Assembly (NCBI GenBank): GCA_036417435.1
Contig: CM070905.1
Coordinates: 18,081,592 to 18,145,591 of the forward strand
Reading direction: 5' to 3'
Source: Inia geoffrensis
Lineage: Eukaryota; Chordata; Mammalia; Artiodactyla; Iniidae
DNA length: 64,000 nucleotides
How positions within the stretch are numbered: position 1 is the stretch's first letter; each line of letters begins with the position of its first letter. A program made the translations under genes and the position numbers. Positions 1 through 11,800 of the stretch are shown one piece after another. Under the pieces are notes generated by a model. The model was not told the DNA's origin and did no database searches. It saw only the letters and a list, made by a program, of their open reading frames with translations.

Positions 1-1500
1 GTTTTCTTTCTTTGTGACATCTTTGTCTGGTTTTCATATCAGGGTGATGGCAGCCTCGTAGAATGAGTTTGGGAGTGTTCCTCCGTCTTCTATATTTTGG
101 AAAAGTTTTAGAAGGATAGGTGTTAGCTGTTCTCTAAATGTTTGATAGGATTTGCCTGTGAAGCCATCTGGTCCTGGGCTTTTGTTTGTTAAAAGATTTT
201 TAATCACAGTCTCAATTTCAGTGCTTGTGAATGGTGTGTTTATATTTTCTGTTTCTTCCTGGTTCAGTTTTGGAAGGTGGTGCTTTTCTAAGAATTTGTC
301 CATTTCTTCCAGGTTGTCCATTTTATTGGCATAGAGTTGCTTGTAGTAATCTCTCATGATCTTTTGTATTTCTGCAGTGTCAGTTGTTACTTCTCCTTTT
401 TCATTTCTAATTCTGTGATTTGAATCTTCTCCCTTTTTTTCTTGGTGAGTCTGGCTAATGGTTTATCAATTTTGTTCATCTTCTGAGAGAACCAGCTTTT
501 AGTTTTATTGATCTTTGCTCTCATTTCCTTCATTTCTTTTTCATTTATTTCTAATCTGATCTTTATAGTGTCTTTCCTTCTGCTATCTTTGGGGTTGTTT
601 TTGTTCTTTCTCTCATTGCTTTAGGTGTAAGTTGGTTGTTTTTTTGAGATCTTGTTTCTTGAGGTAGGAGTGTATTGCTATGAACTTCCCTCTTAGAACT
701 GCTTTTGCTGCATCACATAGGTTTTGAGTCATCCTGTTTTCATTGTCATTTGTTTCTAGGTAGTTTTTGATTTCCTCTTTGATTTCTTCAGTGATCTCTT
801 GGTTAGTTAGTAGCGTATTTTTTAGCCTCCATGTGTTTGTAGTTTTTAGTTTTTTTCCTATAATTGATATTTAGTCTCATAGCATTGTGGTCAGAAAGGA
901 TACTTGATACTATTTCAGTTTTCTTAAATTTACCAAGGCTTGATTTGTGACCCAAGGTATGACCTATCCTGGAGAATGTTCCATGAGCACTTGAGAAGAA
1001 TGTGTATTCTGTTGTTTTTGGATGGAATGTCCTTTATATATCAGTTACGTCCATTTTTTTAAATATGTCATTTAAAGCTTGTGTTTCCTTATTTTCATTT
1101 TGGATGAGCTGTCCATTGGTGAAAGTGGGGTGTTAAAGTCCCCTACTATGATTGTGTTACTGTCGATTTCCCCTTTTATGGTTGTTAGCATTTGCTTTAT
1201 GTATTGAGGTGCTCCTATGTTGGTTGCATAAATATTTACAATTGTTATATCTTCTTGTTGTATTGATTCCTTGATCATTATGTAGTATCTTTCTTTGTCT
1301 CTTGTAAATAGTCTTTGTTGTAAAGTCAATTTTGTCTATGAGAATTGCTACTCCAGCTTTCTTTTGATTTCCATTTGCATGGAATATCTTTTTCCATCCC
1401 CTCACTTTCAGTCTGTATGTGTCCCAAGGTCTGAGGTCGGTCTCTTGTAGGCAGCATATATACGGGTCTTGTTTTTGTATCCATTCAGCCAGTCTATGTC
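1..1500 (-). pseudogene. L1 ORF2 (endonuclease and start of reverse transcriptase), degraded
   Basis: At about 1329-1072 the endonuclease segment contains EDITIVNIYATN and IIVGDFNTPLSPMD, matching the conserved phosphate- and metal-binding region of L1 endonuclease. At 357-34 the frame reads [15 protein letters not shown], the start of the reverse-transcriptase domain, and continues past the left edge. Between these blocks the frame is broken. Minus strand, downstream of ORF1 in the same L1. Confidence 0.75.
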
Positions 1501-1529
1501 TTTTGGTTGGAGCATTTAATCCATTTGTA

Positions 1530-1665
1530 TTTAATTACAATACAAATATTGATAATTATTGATTACTAATCAATTGGTAATATAATTAATTAATAAAATT
1601 ACCAATTGTATTAATTGGTAATTAACACAATCACCAATATAATTATTGGTAATTATTGATATGTA
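1530..1665. repeat. AT-rich block of nested inverted repeats inside the L1
   Basis: This stretch is nearly all A/T and repeats ATTGGTAAT and its complement ATTACCAAT several times. Pairs at about 1574-1604, 1601-1616 and 1633-1654 can form short hairpins. Other L1 copies have only a short GGTAATTATTGAT-like segment at this position, so about 120 bp appear to have been added. Confidence 0.6.
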
Positions 1666-1739
1666 CGTTCCTATTCCCATTTTCTTAATTGTTTTGGGTT
1701 TGTTTTTGTAGGTCTTTTCCTTCTCTTGTGTTTCCTGCC

Positions 1740-2623
1740 TAGAGAAGTTCCTTTAGCATTTGTTGTAAAGCTGGTTTGGTCGTGCTGAATTCTCTTAGCT
1801 TTTGTTTGTCTGTAAAGGTTTTAATTTCTCCATCGAATCTGAATGAGATCCTTGCTGGATAGAGTAATCTTGGTTGTAGGTTTTTCCCTTTCATCACTTT
1901 AAATATGTCCTGCTAGTCCCTTCTGTCTTGCAGAGTGTCTGCTGAAAGATCAGTTGTTAACCTTATGGGGATTCCCTTTTATGTTATTTGTTGCTTTTCA
2001 CTTGCTGCTTTTAATTTTTTTTTTGTATTTAATTTTTGATAGCTTGATTAATATGTGTCTTGGCGTGTTTCTCTTTGGATTTATTCTGTATGGGACTCTG
2101 CACTTCCTGGACTTGATTGACTCCTTTCCCATATTAGGGGAGTTTTCAACTATAATCTCTTCAGATATTTTTTGAGCCCAGTTTTTTTCTCTTCTTCTTC
2201 TGGGACCCCTATAATTTAAATGTTGGTGTTTTTAATGTTGTCCCAGAGGTCTGTGAGACTGTCCTCAATTCTTTTCATTCTTTTTTCTTTGTTCTCTTCT
2301 GTGGTAGTTATTTCTACTATTTTATCTTCTAGGTCACTTATCCGTTCTTCTGCCTCAGTTATTCTGATATTGATTGCTTCTGGAGAATTTTTAATTTCAT
2401 TTATTGTGGTGTTCATCATTGTTTGTTTGCTCTTTAGTTCTTCTAGGTCCTTGTTAAACATTTCTTGTAGTTTCTCCATTCTGTTTCCAAGATTTTTGAT
2501 CATCTTTACTGTCTTTACTCTGAATTCTTTTTTAGGTAGACTGCCTATTTCCTTTCCATTTGTTTGGTCTGATGGGTTTTTACCTTGCTCCTTCATCTGC
2601 TGTGTATTTCTCTGTCTTCTCAT
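1740..2623 (-). pseudogene. L1 ORF1 (RNA-binding chaperone), degraded
   Basis: The minus-strand frame from 2623 to 2216 encodes a Lys/Glu-rich, heptad-patterned segment (for example NRMEKLQEMFNKDLEELKS), which is the coiled-coil trimerisation region of L1 ORF1p. Downstream, at about 1850-1740, the C-terminal motif DGEIKTFTDKQKLREF can be read, but stops and frame changes lie between. ORF1p binds L1 RNA and acts as a nucleic-acid chaperone in the L1 ribonucleoprotein. This copy cannot make a full protein. Confidence 0.75.
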
Positions 2624-3114
2624 TTTGCTTAACTTACTGTGTTTGGGGTCTCCTTTTTGCAGGCTGCAGGTTCGTAGTTCCCATTGTTTTTGGTTCTGCC
2701 CCCAGTGGGTAAGGTTAGTTCAGTGGCTTGTGTAGGCTTCCTGGTGGAGGGGACTGGTGCCTGTGTTCCTGTGGATGAGGCTGGATCTTGTCTTTTTGGT
2801 GGGAAGGTCCACGTTCGGTGGTGTGTTTTTGGGTGTCTGTGACCTCATTATGATTTTATGCAGCCTCTCTGCTAATAGGTGGGGTGTGTTCCCGTCCTGC
2901 TAGTTGTTTGGCATGGGGTGTCCAAGCACTGTAGCTGGCTGGTCATTGAGTGTAGCTGGGTCTTAGTGTTGAGATGGATATCTCTGGGAGAGTTTTCGCC
3001 GTTTGATATTACGTGGATCTGGGACGTCTGTGGTGGACCAATGTCCTGAACCCGGTTCCTTCACCTCAGAGGCACAGGCCTGATGCCTGGCCGGAGCACC
3101 AAGACCCTGTCATC

Positions 3115-3460
3115 CACATGGCTCAGAATAAAAGGGAGAAAGAAAGAAAGAGAAGGAGAGAGAGAGAGAGAGGGAGAGGGAGGAAAAATAAAATAATTAA
3201 AATAACAAAAAATAGTTATTAAAAATAAGAAAAATTAAAATGTAGTAAAAAAAAAAAGAAGAGGGCAACCAAACCAAAAAACAAATCCACCAGTGATAAC
3301 AAGGGCTAAAAACTATACCAAAAAAAAAAAAAAGAACAAAAAACCACACAGACAGAACCCTAGGACAAATGGTAAAAGCAAAGCTATACAGACAAAAGCA
3401 CACAAAGAAGCATACAGATACACACTCACAAAAGGAGAAAAAGGAAAAGAAAAAATATCA
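3115..3460. repeat. Purine-rich and A-rich low-complexity tract in L1 5' UTR
   Basis: The plus strand carries GAAA, GAGAGA and GGGAGA runs (3130-3190), followed by several A-runs of 8 to 13 bases. It is simple-sequence expansion inside the young L1 5' UTR. The small reading frames it opens are low-complexity artefacts. Confidence 0.65.
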
Positions 3461-4662
3461 TTGCTCCCAAAGTCCACTGCCTGAATTTTGGGATGATTTG
3501 TTGTTTATTCAGGTATTCCACAGATGCAGGGCACATCAAGTTGATTGTGGGGCTTTAATCCGCTGCTCCTGAGGCTGCTGGGAGAGATTTCCCTTTCTCT
3601 TCTTTGTTCGCACAGCTCCCGGGGCTCAGCTTCGGATTTGGCCTCACCACTCTGTGTAGGTCGCCTGAGGGCGCCTGTTCCCACTCAGACTGGGTGGGGT
3701 TAAAGAAGCAGCTGATGAGGGGGCTCTGGCTCACTCAGGCTTGGGGGAGGGAGGGGTAAGGAATGCCGGGCGAGCCTGCAGTGGCAGAGGCCGGCATGTT
3801 GTTGTAACAGCCTGAGGCATGCCATGTGTTCTCCCGGGGAAGTTGTCCCTGGTTCACGGGACCCTGGCAGTGGCGGGCTGCACGGGCTCCCCGGAAGGGA
3901 GGTGTGGATAGTGACCTGTGCACGCACACAGGCTCCTTGGTGGCTGCAGCAGCAGCCTTAGCGTCTCATGCGCGTCTCTGGGGTCCACACTGATAGCCGT
4001 GGCTCGCGCCCATCTCTGGAGCTCATTTAGGCAGTGCTCCGAATCCCTTCTCCTCGTGCACCCTGAAACAATGGTCTCTTGCCTCTTAGGCAGGTCCAGA
4101 CTTTTCCCCGGACACCCTCCCGGCTAGCTGTGGTGCACTAGCCCCCTTCAGGCTGTGTTCACGCAGCCAACCCCAGTCCTCTCCCTGCGATCCGACCCAA
4201 GCCCGAGCCTCAGGTCCCAGCCCCACCCGCCCTGGCGGGTGAGCAGACAAGCCTCTCAGGCTGGTGAGTGCCGGTCGGCACCCATCTTCTGTGCAGGAAT
4301 CTGCTTTGCCCTCTGCACCCCTGTTGCTGTGCTCTCCTCCGGGGCTCCGAAGCTTCCCCCCTCCGCCACCCGCAGGCTCTGCCCGCGAAGGGGCTTCCTA
4401 GTGTGTGGAAACCTTTCCTCCTTCACGGCTCCCTCCCAGAGGTGCAGGACCCATCCCTATTCTTTTGTCTCTGTTTTTTCTTTTTTCTTTTACCCTACCC
4501 AGGTACATGGGGAGTTTCTTGCCTTTCGGGAAGTCTGAGGTCTGTTGTCAGCCTTCAGTTGGTGTTCTGTAGGAGTTGTTCCACATGTAGATGTATTTTT
4601 GATGTATTTGTGGGGAGGAAGGTGATCTCCATGTCTTACTCCTCCACCATCTTGAAGGTCCT

Positions 4663-5630
4663 CCTGTCTAAGAAATTCCTGATCCCTTCTATTCTAAATG
4701 ATAATCTTGCTGGGTAGAGTATCCTAGGTTACAGGGTTTTCCCTTTCAGGACTTTGAATATATCATGCCACTCCCTTCTGACCCACAGAGTATCTGCAGA
4801 GAAATCAGCTGATAGTCTTATGGGAGATTCCTTGTAACTGACTCTATTTTTATCTTGCTGTCTTTAGAATCTTTTCTTTATCTTTTAACTTTTGCCATTT
4901 TAATTATGCTATTCCTTGGTGTGGGTCTGTTTGTGTTCATCTTGTTTGGGACCCTCTGTGCTTCCTGTACCTGGATATCTGTTTCCTTCTCTAGATTTCA
5001 GGAAGGTTCAGCCATAATTTTTTTCATATACATTTTTGATCCCCTTTTCTCTTTCTTCTCCTTTTGGCATCCCTATTATGCATACATTGGAACACTTTAT
5101 ATTATCCCATGGGTCTCGTATACTGCTCTTTTAAAAATTTGTCTTTTTGTCTGCTGTTTTGATTGAGTGATTTCCATTATTCTATCTTGCAGATCAATTA
5201 TTCATTCTTCTGCATTATTCAGTTTGCTATCTTATTGCCTTTAACTCAGCTTTTGTCTTGGCAAATGCATTTTCTAATTTTACTTGGTTTCTCTTTATAG
5301 TTTCTAGTTCCTTTTTACAGTAATCTGCATTTCTATCAATAGCCTTTCTTAATTCCTTCAGTATTTTTATTATCTCCTTTTTGAACTCAGAGTCTGATAG
5401 ACTAGATATAGGTCTATTTCATTGTTCTTTCAGGGTAAATTCTCTTGATATTTTAATTGAGAGTGGTTCCTCTTCTTCTTCATTTTACTTATAGTCCTCT
5501 GACTCTGTGAGTTTAGAAGAAGCAAATATCTATTGTGGTCTTGAATGGCTGTTTTTATGTGGGAGCATCCTGTGTAGCTTGCATGAGTCTAATATTTTAG
5601 GTTTGAGGGCTGTTTTTAATTTTTTCCAAT
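4663..5630 (-). mobile_element. Older LINE-1 fragment (ORF1 region and adjacent 5' UTR)
   Basis: This segment parallels 35570-36510 nearly block for block, for example the shared GCTGGGTAGAGTATCC and GACTTTGAATATATCATGCC near the start, but is more diverged. It is the ORF1 region of an L1 on the minus strand, cut at its left side by the younger L1 insertion. Confidence 0.75.
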
Positions 5631-5639
5631 GTTATAGCT

Positions 5640-6262
5640 AGTTTTTTATCCTCTTAACAGGGTCTTTCAAAGGGTAAACGCTGTTATTTTGATAAATTCC
5701 AACTTATCAAGTTTTCTTTTGTGGATCATGCTTTTTGTCCAGCTCTAGATTCTGAAGATTTTCTTTTTTTGTAAAAGTTTTATAGGTTCATGTTGTGCAG
5801 TTAAGTCCATGATCTATTTTGAGTTATTTTTTTGTTTAAGGTATGAGTTTAGGTCAAGGTTCATTTTTTTGGCCTGTGGATGTTAAATTGCTGCAGCAAG
5901 TTTGGTTAAACAGGGTTTTTCTGCTCCATTGAGTTGCTTTTGCATTTTTGTTAAAACTAGTCAAGGATATTTGCATAGGGTCTATTTCTTGGTTCTTTAT
6001 TTGGTTCCATTGATGTGTATGTCTATTCGTCTTCCCATACTATGTTCTCTTAATTATTGTAGCTATATTAAAGGTCTTTAAATCAGATAGACTGATTCTT
6101 TCCATGTTATCTTTCTTTTTCAAAATTGTTTTTGCTATTTTATTGCCTTTGTATATATTTTTTAGGATAATATTTTCTATATCTACAAAAAGTCTTGCTG
6201 GGATTTTGATAGGAATTACATAAAACTTGTATATCAATTTGGGAAGAACTGACATCTTTACT
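5640..6262 (-). mobile_element. Old LINE-1 fragment, ORF2 C-terminal region
   Basis: The minus-strand frame at 6255-6040 reads IPIKIPARLFVDIENIILK and AKTILKKKDNMERISLSDLK, the well-known region of L1 ORF2 after the reverse-transcriptase core. The flanking sequence continues the same L1 segment with scattered stops. Confidence 0.75.
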
Positions 6263-7906
6263 CAGTTGGGTTTTCTAATCCATGAACATGCTGTGTGTGT
6301 CATTTTTCTGTTTTGAATTTCATCTCTTTATTATTCCCTTCCTTTTACTTGCTTTGGGTTTATTTTGCTCTTCTTTTTATAGGTTCTTACAGTTGGAGCT
6401 TATTGGTTTGAGATTTTTCCTCTTAATGTATGTGTTTAGTTCTATAAATGTCCTTCCCAGCCCTGCTTTAGCTGCATCCCACAAATTTTGATATATTGTC
6501 TTCATTTTCATTCGTTTCAGTATATGTTTTTATTTCCTTTGAGACTCATGAATTGTTCATAAGCATGTTCTATAATTTTCAAGTGTTCATGAGTTTGTCT
6601 GTTATCTTTGTGCATTGATTTCTAGTTTGATGCCATTGTGGTAAAAAAATATGATTTATATGATTTAAATTCTTTTAAATATGTAGAGGCTTGTTTTACG
6701 GCCAGGATATAGTCTTCTTGATATATGCTGCATGCATACTTGAAAAGAATGTATATTCATCTATTGTTGAGTGGAGTACACTATAAACGCAAATTGGATT
6801 TTGTTGGTCAGTGGTGTTGAATTCTTTTACATCCTTATTCCATTTCCATCTAGTGATTTGATCATTTGTGGATTTGTCTCTATTTCTCCTTTCAATTTTT
6901 GCTTCACATATTTTGTAGTTCTATAGTTTTGTGCATACACATATAATATCACTATGTGTTCTTAGTTGGTTGACCTTTTTATTGTTGTATAACGTCCCTC
7001 TCTGTCTCTGGTAATTTTCTTTGCTCTGAAACCCACTTCATCTTATGTTAACATAGTCACTCCTGCTTTCATTTATTGTTTTCATGATATATTGTCTTCT
7101 ATCCTTATACTTTCAGCCTGCCTACACTGTCATATTTGAAATGTGTTTCTTGTGGACTGCGTATCACTGGGTAATATTTTTAAATTCACTCTTCTAATCT
7201 CTGTCTCTTGTTATATTTAGACCATTTACATTTAATGTAGTTATTGTTATCTTAGGACGTAAGCCTGCCTTTTTGTTTTGTTTCTGTTTGTTCTCAGGTT
7301 TTTCTCATTGTTTTCTTTTTCCTGCCTTCCTGTGAATAATGTGAATATTCGGGGGAATTCTATTTTTATTTATCTATAGTGTTTTTGAGTGTATCTTTTT
7401 GAATAGGTTTTTGAGTGGTTACTCTAAATATTACATTGCATATGGATAACTTATATCTCATGGTGTAATTTTACCAGTTTGAGTGGAGTGTAGATATCTT
7501 ACCTCCCTTTATCTCCCTTTACCTTCTAATGTTTATATTTGTCTTAAATATTTCCTTTACATACATTTAGAACCATATCAACGTTATAATTTTTGCTTCA
7601 ACCATCAAAATATTTTACAAAACTCAAGAAGAGAAGGAAATCCCATTATATTTACCTGTACATTTGCTCAGTATGTTATTTATTTCCTGATGTTCCTCCT
7701 TTAATTATTTTCTATCTGTTGAGAAAAATTCCATTAGCCATTCTTCTAGTGTAGGTCTTTTAGTGAAAAATTCTCTTAGTTTTCCTTCATCTCAACATTT
7801 CTTGAGTTCTCCTTTATTTTTGCTGGGTGTAGGATTATGGGTTGACAGTTCGTTTCTTTCAATAATTGAAAACATCATGCCACTTCTTCTAGCCTCCATA
7901 GTTTTT

Positions 7907-8139
7907 AAAAAATATTTATTTATTTATGTACCTGGCAGTGCCAGGTCTTAGTTGTGGCACGTGGGATCTTTGTTGCCGTGTGCAGGATCTTCCTTGCAGC
8001 ATGCAGACTCTTAGTTGCGGCATGTAAACTCTTAGTTGTGGCATGCATGTGGGATCTAGTTCCCTGACCAGGGATTGAACCTGGGCCCCTTGCATTGGGA
8101 GCGTGGAGTCTTAACCACTGGACCACCAGGGAAGTTCCA
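7907..8139 (-). mobile_element. CHR-1-type tRNA-derived SINE with 17-bp target-site duplication
   Basis: Reverse orientation: T-rich tail at the left and the tRNA-like head at the right (CCACCAGGGAAGTTCC, with an inverted B-box in GGGATTGAACCTGGG). TAGCCTCCATAGTTTTT is repeated exactly at 7890-7906 and 8140-8156, marking a retroposition target-site duplication in the old L1. Confidence 0.92.
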
Positions 8140-8262
8140 TAGCCTCCATAGTTTTTGATGAGACAGATTGTTTTCCCCTATAAATAAGGTGTCATTTTTC
8201 TCTGGCTGCTCCAAGAGTTTTTCTTTTTCTTTAGTTTTCAGAAGTTAAATTTTGGTGTATCA

Positions 8263-8537
8263 GGACTTCCCTGGTGGTGCAGTGGGTACGATCTGCCTGC
8301 CAATGCAGGGGACATGGGTTCAATCCCTGGTCCGGGAAGATCCCACGTGCCGCGGAGCAGCTAAACCCATGCACCACAACTGCTGAGCCCAGGTGCTGCA
8401 ACTACTGAAGCCCGCATGCCTAGAGCCTGTGCTCTGCAACAAGAAGCCCATGCACAGCAACAAAGAGTAGCCCCCGCTCGCCGCAACTAGAGAAAGCATG
8501 TGCGCAGCAACAAAGACCAACACAGCCAAAAAAAAAT
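8263..8537 (+). mobile_element. CHR-1-type tRNA-derived SINE
   Basis: Starts AGGACTTCCCTGGTGGTGCA, has a B-box-like GGTTCAATCCC, a long body with repeated GCAACAAAGA-like units, and ends in an A-run. Near-matching TTTGGTGTATC / TTTGGTATATC flank it on the left and right as a likely target-site duplication. Confidence 0.9.
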
Positions 8538-8882
8538 TTTTTTTATTTGGTATATCTTGGCATGGATTTCTTTGGGTTTATTCTGTTAGTGGTTTGCTCA
8601 GCTTTTTGATCTGTAGGTTTATGTCTCTTGCCAAATTTGGAGTACCTTTGAGTACCTTCTCAGCCTTGCTGTTTTCTCCTCTCTTCCTGGGACTCCGATA
8701 ATATGAATGTTAGATCTTGTTTTATAGTCCCACAGGTCTCTGAGGCTCTGTTCATTTTATTTCCAGTCTGTTTTCTCTCTGATGTTCAGGTTGGGTTATT
8801 TCTGTAGTTCTGTCTCTTCCAGTTCATAGATTCTTTCCTCTGTCCCCTCAGTTGTGCTGTTGAGTTCAGCCACTGAGCTTTT

Positions 8883-9099
8883 TGTTTTTTGTTTTGTTTT
8901 GTTTTGTTTTGGCACACGGGCCTCTCACTGCTGTGGCCCCTCCCGCCACGGAGCACAGGCTCTGGACGCGCAGGCCCAGCGGCCACGGCCCATGGGCCCA
9001 GCCGCTCCGCAGCATGCGGGATCCTCCCGGACTGGGGCACGAACCCGCGCCCCCCGCATTGGCAGGCAGACCCCCAGCCACTGTGCCACCAGGGAAGCC
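8883..9099 (-). mobile_element. CHR-2-type SINE with 16-bp target-site duplication
   Basis: Reverse orientation with a (TTTTG)n tail at the left. The body is GC-rich and the inverted head ends CCAGGGAAGCC. CAGCCACTGAGCTTTT occurs at both 8867-8882 and 9100-9115. Confidence 0.93.
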
Positions 9100-9489
9100 C
9101 AGCCACTGAGCTTTTAATTTCAGTTATTGTGTTTTTTCCATTCAAAAATTTCCCTTTGGTTATTACCTTCTATTTCTTTCTTTCCTTCTCTGTCTACCTG
9201 CCCCCACTTTTTTTTTCCCCACTGAGGCTTTATATTTTCTTTCATTTGTTTCAAGTGTGTTTGTGTTTGTTGAAGCATTTTTTATCATGACTGTTGTAAA
9301 AATCTTTTTCAGAAAATTCTATCGTCACTGTCATCTCATTGTTTGCATTTACTGATTATTTTTTCTAATCAATTTTAATCTTCCTGGTTCTTGGTATGAT
9401 GATTTATTTCTGATTAAAACATGGACATTCTCATATTATGTTATGAGACTCTGGATCTTATTTAAACCTTCTGTTTTAGCTGACTTTTT

Positions 9490-9960
9490 GTAACTCTGCT
9501 GTAGCAGGGGTGAGACCTCATTACTGACAGATGGAAGCAGAAGCCCAGATTCCCCACTTGGACTCCACTGACACCAGAGGGGAGGACCTTCTCATTCCTG
9601 CTGGACAGGTGTGGGAGTTTCATTTCCCCATGTAGCCTCCACTGATACTGTGGTAGAGGTGGTCTCATTACTGCTGGGCATTGGTAAAAGTTCTGACTCT
9701 CCACTAGATCTACTCTGACACCACCATAGTGGGGAGGGGGAAAGACACCTCATTTTTGTCCAGTGGGTGTGGAAGTCTAGGCTCCCCACATGGTGTCCAA
9801 TGACACCCTGGGGTGGGGGTCTTTACAGGCCAGTGGGGATGAAAGTCCTGACTTGGTACTTGCCCTTCTTTGACACTACCTACAAGGGGGGTTGAGAGGC
9901 CTCATTATAATCTTATAAGAGTGGAAGTCTAGACCTCTCCCTCTGCTTCTGCTTATGTGG
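9490..9960. repeat. Imperfect ~100-bp tandem repeats in old L1 5' UTR
   Basis: Four to five diverged units share the order 'GACACC..., GGGG..., CTCATT..., CTG/CAG..., GTGGAAGTC..., CTCCCC, CA(C/T)TGACAC'. Repetition of GACACCA/GACACC and CTCATT at roughly 90-110 bp spacing is visible by eye. It fits the monomer-like 5' UTR (promoter) repeats known in some mammalian L1 families. Confidence 0.55.
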
Positions 9961-10380
9961 GTGGGAGTGGAGCCACTGTTTATCTGTAGTGTTTGGCTGG
10001 AGTAGTGCAGTTTTTATCTAAATGTTTTCTATTTTGGTAGGTCATCCTTTGCCTGGTAGGTCTTTTGGTATAATGCAGGCTTTTATTGTCTTTTTTTCTT
10101 TTTTTCTTGGTCTTTGTCCATTGGTGTTTCTATGTTGGTGGCTTCTTCAGCTCCAGTTCTTGGATATATGAGGCAAAAAGAAAACCCAGGCCACTCACCA
10201 CCGTGTTACCATTCTTTGGCTCTTGAGGTCCCTAGCTAGTCTACCTTCTTTTCTCCACCTTTCAAAGTTATCTTATGTTTGTTTTATATGTAATGTCTCG
10301 GGTCTTTAATTGTTTTTAGTGAAAGAATAGGGAAAATACATTTACTTCATCTTCCTGGAAGTGAAAAATCTCTCCAATTT

Positions 10381-11090
10381 GATTTTGATTTGCATAATCT
10401 TTCTCAAGAATTTTCATCATTCCCAGATGGAATACCAAACATGAGATTTATTCCTCCATGTTTGACCTCTGACCAATGTTTGATCAGAGATACATTTAAG
10501 AGATGTAAATCATTTTGCTAATATGCTATTGATTAGTAATCCACCTATATATACCCTATTAATTTTCACATAAGAACAAAACAGTTTAAGTTCCAGTCTT
10601 ATAATTATATTCAGATTTTATATCCTTAAGCATGATAATTCTGCAGGCTGTTTCAGTAAGTTAAGTAGTGTTTCTTTAGTCGAAACTTGGATTGATGCCT
10701 CAAATGGTTTAGCAAAGGTGTGATCTTTTCATTCTCTGCTTATTCTTACTCTACCCTGTAATCATGTAATAGTGTGTCAGTGTGTTGAGTCAGTCAGGTA
10801 AAGGATATGGAAAACAGAGAAAAGGCAGCCATAAAGAAATAAGTTGTAAGAGCAAAAAATATCAATTTTGATGATGTTAAATATGTAGTGAGATCATCTG
10901 TTAAGAGTGGTTTTGCTTTTGGATTTCCTAATTTTTCTTATTTCCACCTATACCTGTATTAGATACTTCTGGAAAGTGTCCAGCCCAGGCAAAATTTTCC
11001 CTTCCTGGGAACTGCCTCTAGATCCACAAGGGTAGGGCTTCAGTCAGCCATGTTTGCAACTATTTGACCTCTACCCACTGGAATAGTTGC
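10381..11090. other. No gene or repeat recognised
   Basis: AT-rich sequence without a long reading frame, splice-bounded coding segment or recognisable repeat. Confidence 0.5.
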
Positions 11091-11425
11091 CAGTCAGATT
11101 ATCTTTCCTATAATTTAGAATTGGGAATGACAGATAGTGAGTCAGTCTTTTAAGTGAAACTGCTGTAGGGTACAAATTTGTGAGTCAGGGGTGTGAAGAC
11201 TTTTCTGCAGAGAGAAAAGCAGAGACTGAAGACGGATAGCTTTCCGTTCCCAGTTCCAGGCCCTTCCTGAATCGTGCCTGAATTCATTCTCTCCCTTATT
11301 TCCATGAATAGCCTTATATTTTCTTACAATTCTTCCCCTCTGCCCTATGTTATGCTTTTTGATTAAGCTAGCTTGAATTATTTTGTTACATGTAACCAAA
11401 GAGTTCTTAATTAATAAAGACTATC
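11090..11425 (+). mobile_element. Possible MaLR-type LTR remnant
   Basis: The right part (TTTTGTTACATGTAACCAAAGAG... then TTAATTAATAAAG) resembles the 3' end of MaLR LTRs, which close with a 'gtaaccaaagagtcc' motif. The left part is too diverged to assign. The call is tentative. Confidence 0.3.
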
Positions 11426-11800
11426 ATTTATTTACACCTTCAGGTTCCGGCCAGACCACAATGAGTACATGTCTAGGTTCAAAGTATATAAGGAATCTCT
11501 TGTGAAGATAATGCCTAAAAATCAAGTGATGGCCAAATTGTCACCTCTCAGACCCCTTGCTTATATCCAGATTCTCAACTTCTCAGTTTCTTTGCCTAGG
11601 TCCATTGTATTTTGTTATTAATTTTCTGATTTTTGATTTTGCTGATATTATCATACTTGATCCCTTGTTTGCCTGTACTGTTGCTTCTCTCATATTAGCT
11701 GACCTATCACATTCAGTTTCTTTCAGGCACTGCCTTCTCCAGCATGATAGCTACCCCATCCCACTAGAAACTGCCACCAATTGCCTGTTTTTGTAGTTTT
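11426..11800. other. No gene or repeat recognised
   Basis: Contains a short reading frame of 79 codons (11557-11796) with no recognisable domain or splice context. Nothing else can be supported. Confidence 0.45.

Larger units (their letters stand above)
1..4662 (-). mobile_element. Young LINE-1, 5' end present, runs off left edge
   Basis: Read on the minus strand, the element starts near 4662 with the typical L1 opening (GACCTTCAAGATGGTGGAGG). A GC-rich 5' UTR with CpGs follows (about 4660-2640), then ORF1 (about 2623-1740), then ORF2 with endonuclease (about 1500-1070) and the start of reverse transcriptase (357 to the edge). The reading frames carry stops, so this copy looks inactive. It interrupts an older L1 whose ORF1 resumes at about 4670. 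The 5' UTR closely resembles that of the L1 at 63550-64000, suggesting the same subfamily. Confidence 0.9.
6263..10380 (-). mobile_element. Old LINE-1, ORF2 middle to 5' UTR, with three SINEs inserted
   Basis: Reading from high to low coordinates, the order is 5' UTR (about 10380-9460), ORF1-like sequence (about 9450-7700) and ORF2 endonuclease to linker (about 7260-6290). The endonuclease-to-RT linker motif CATCCCACAAATTTTGATA is readable at about 6474. SINEs sit at 7907, 8263 and 8883. All frames are broken. Confidence 0.7.

Noticed and set aside
4155..4717. Overlapping Cys/Pro/Arg-rich frames of 127-149 codons
   Set aside because: They lie in the GC-rich 5' UTR of the L1 at 1-4662, on the antisense strand, and repeat in other L1 copies.
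8854..9290. Frames of 70-133 codons, Ala/Gly/Arg-rich
   Set aside because: They read through a CHR-2 SINE. The same kinds of frames recur at all SINE copies (22000, 32900, 42800, 44600, 50400, 59000).
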